DNA from: Phycisphaeraceae bacterium | Lineage (GTDB): Bacteria; Planctomycetota; Phycisphaerae; Phycisphaerales; UBA1924 | Direction of reading: 5' to 3' | Length of the DNA: 64,000 bases | NCBI GenBank assembly: GCA_019636655.1 | Contig: JAHBXB010000004.1 | Span: 62,001 to 126,000, forward strand | Shown: one piece after another, positions 63,230-64,000 of the stretch | How the letters are laid out: each line of letters starts with the position of its first letter | How positions within the stretch are numbered: position 1 is the stretch's first letter | The notes under the pieces: model-generated | The model's input: the letters and a program-made list of their open reading frames with translations, nothing else | Told to the model about the DNA's origin: nothing | Database searches by the model: none | Position numbers and translations under genes: made by a program

Positions 63230-64000
63230 TGGGTCCCGGCGCGAGGCGGGCGGCCTGGGCCGCGACGCTCGTGCTGGCGGGCGCCGCCGCTTCGGCACCG
63301 GCCCAGTTGCTGAACCTGAACTCGCCCGCAGCGCCGGCGCCGGGCGAGGGTCGGGCGGCGATCGCGCTCCGCGCGCAGATGCGGCGGGAGATCAACGATC
63401 GGCTGGCGGTGGCGACGGAAGAGATAGAAGGGGACGTCATCGGCGCGCGGGTCGGGGTCTCGGTCCGGCGGTTGATCGCGGCGCTCGCGATCAAGGGTGA
63501 GGCCCTGGGCGAGGCCGGCTCCGCCCATTTGCTCGCCGCGCGCACGCTGACGAACCGGTTGGTCGAGGTCGATGCGATCGCGGCCTGGCTCGGGGCCGAT
63601 GGCGACGAGGCGCGGCGGGCTGTGGCCGAGACACTGTTCAACGCCACCACCAGGCTTGCCGTTCCCGCAACCCAGCCGGAACTTGATGCATGGCTGTGGG
63701 AGTTGCTCTCGCCATTGGTGGACGCCGCTTGGGAGTCCGGTCCCAACGCGCTGTGGGTCGGGAGGTGGGAACGCGGGGACCTTACCGCGACCCTGATCGA
63801 CCTGGCCCGATCGCGCACCGGCGGCAGCGACAGGGCGGTGCGGAACGCCCGGGATTCGCTGGTCGCGGCGGGCCAGCGAGGGCGGGGCGATGCGGTCGGG
63901 GTCTTCGAGCGGGCGCTGGAACTCCTGGCACAGCGGCGGTCGCTGGGCGGATCGGTCGGCGTGATCCGCGAGGCCCGCCCGGCGTGGCGCGTGCTGGAAC
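63226..64000 (+). CDS. Secreted protein, partial at window end
   Basis: The open frame begins with ATG at 63226 (overlapping the glycosyltransferase stop) or the following ATG and remains open to base 64000. The N-terminal ~25 residues form a signal peptide (RRAAWAATLVLAGAAASAPA). The visible ~258 residues are helical and Arg/Ala-rich (AIALRAQMRREINDRLAVAT, LLAARTLTNRLVEVDAIAAW) without a recognisable domain. It is presumably translated with the glycosyltransferase. The end and function cannot be judged. Confidence 0.65.
   Translation, partial: MMGPGARRAAWAATLVLAGAAASAPAQLLNLNSPAAPAPGEGRAAIALRAQMRREINDRLAVATEEIEGDVIGARVGVSVRRLIAALAIKGEALGEAGSAHLLAARTLTNRLVEVDAIAAWLGADGDEARRAVAETLFNATTRLAVPATQPELDAWLWELLSPLVDAAWESGPNALWVGRWERGDLTATLIDLARSRTGGSDRAVRNARDSLVAAGQRGRGDAVGVFERALELLAQRRSLGGSVGVIREARPAWRVLE

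Overview
The window is about 64 kb of high-GC DNA that reads as a chromosomal segment of a planctomycete, most likely of the class Phycisphaerae (inference). Four things point there. Six proteins end in a C-x-x-C ... C-P-E-C-G zinc ribbon of a type common in that group. There are pseudopilin-like and dockerin-type secreted proteins. A large BatA/VWA/DUF58 operon contains a long coiled-coil membrane protein. A TPR protein carries duplicated RNA polymerase alpha-CTD-like domains. No rRNA, tRNA, IS element, prophage or CRISPR array was recognised. Coding density is high, with genes on both strands in short operons, and many same-strand neighbours overlap by 4 bp (ATGA/GTGA).

Layout. 1-8.9 kb: the end of a serine dehydratase gene, then a minus-strand run of four paralogous membrane proteins with a zinc-ribbon tail and one DUF1963 protein, a deoxyhypusine synthase-family gene, a fifth ribbon protein and a plus-strand membrane/TPR-like protein. 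9-16.4 kb (minus): biosynthetic arginine decarboxylase, a FUSC-type membrane protein and phenylalanine hydroxylase, a D-2-hydroxyacid dehydrogenase, a compact amidohydrolase translationally coupled to a possible split-barrel protein, and a 21-residue Lys/Ala peptide gene. 16.4-25.5 kb: dapB, an M16-like protein without the zinc motif, a two-domain ABC permease, two FKBP proteins carrying three FKBP domains, pdxA and a MATE exporter. 25.5-33 kb (plus): the TPR/double alpha-CTD protein with a clear terminator, a pseudopilin-like protein, a BFD-like [2Fe-2S] protein (minus) and murE-murF-mraY.

33-46.3 kb (minus) is the most distinctive region. It is a seven-gene, tightly packed unit: DUF58 protein, BatA-like protein, VWA/glutamine-amidotransferase-like membrane protein, a ~1258-residue coiled-coil membrane protein, a small secreted Gln-rich protein, a prenyltransferase/squalene-oxidase-repeat protein and a secreted NPCBM-like protein. 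No MoxR ATPase gene is beside it. It looks like an envelope-associated complex that senses or supports cell-surface structure, but its function is not known from sequence.

46.5-64 kb: a Ser/Thr kinase with a CHASE2-like sensor, an unknown protein, a redox cluster (two aldo/keto reductases, an FAD oxidoreductase, a PNPOx-like protein), ruvA, a soluble CapD/PglF-like nucleotide-sugar dehydratase with long G-tracts in its linker, dut, a large secreted repeat protein with a dockerin-like end, truA with an insertion, another zinc-ribbon protein, a GT4 glycosyltransferase and the start of a secreted protein cut by the window edge.

Together the recognisable housekeeping genes show polyamine synthesis (speA plus the DHS homologue), lysine/meso-DAP synthesis (dapB) feeding peptidoglycan assembly (murE with the DAP-type DNPR motif, murF, mraY), PLP synthesis (pdxA) and envelope/exopolysaccharide functions. 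All assignments are from reading motifs and translations; no database search was run.
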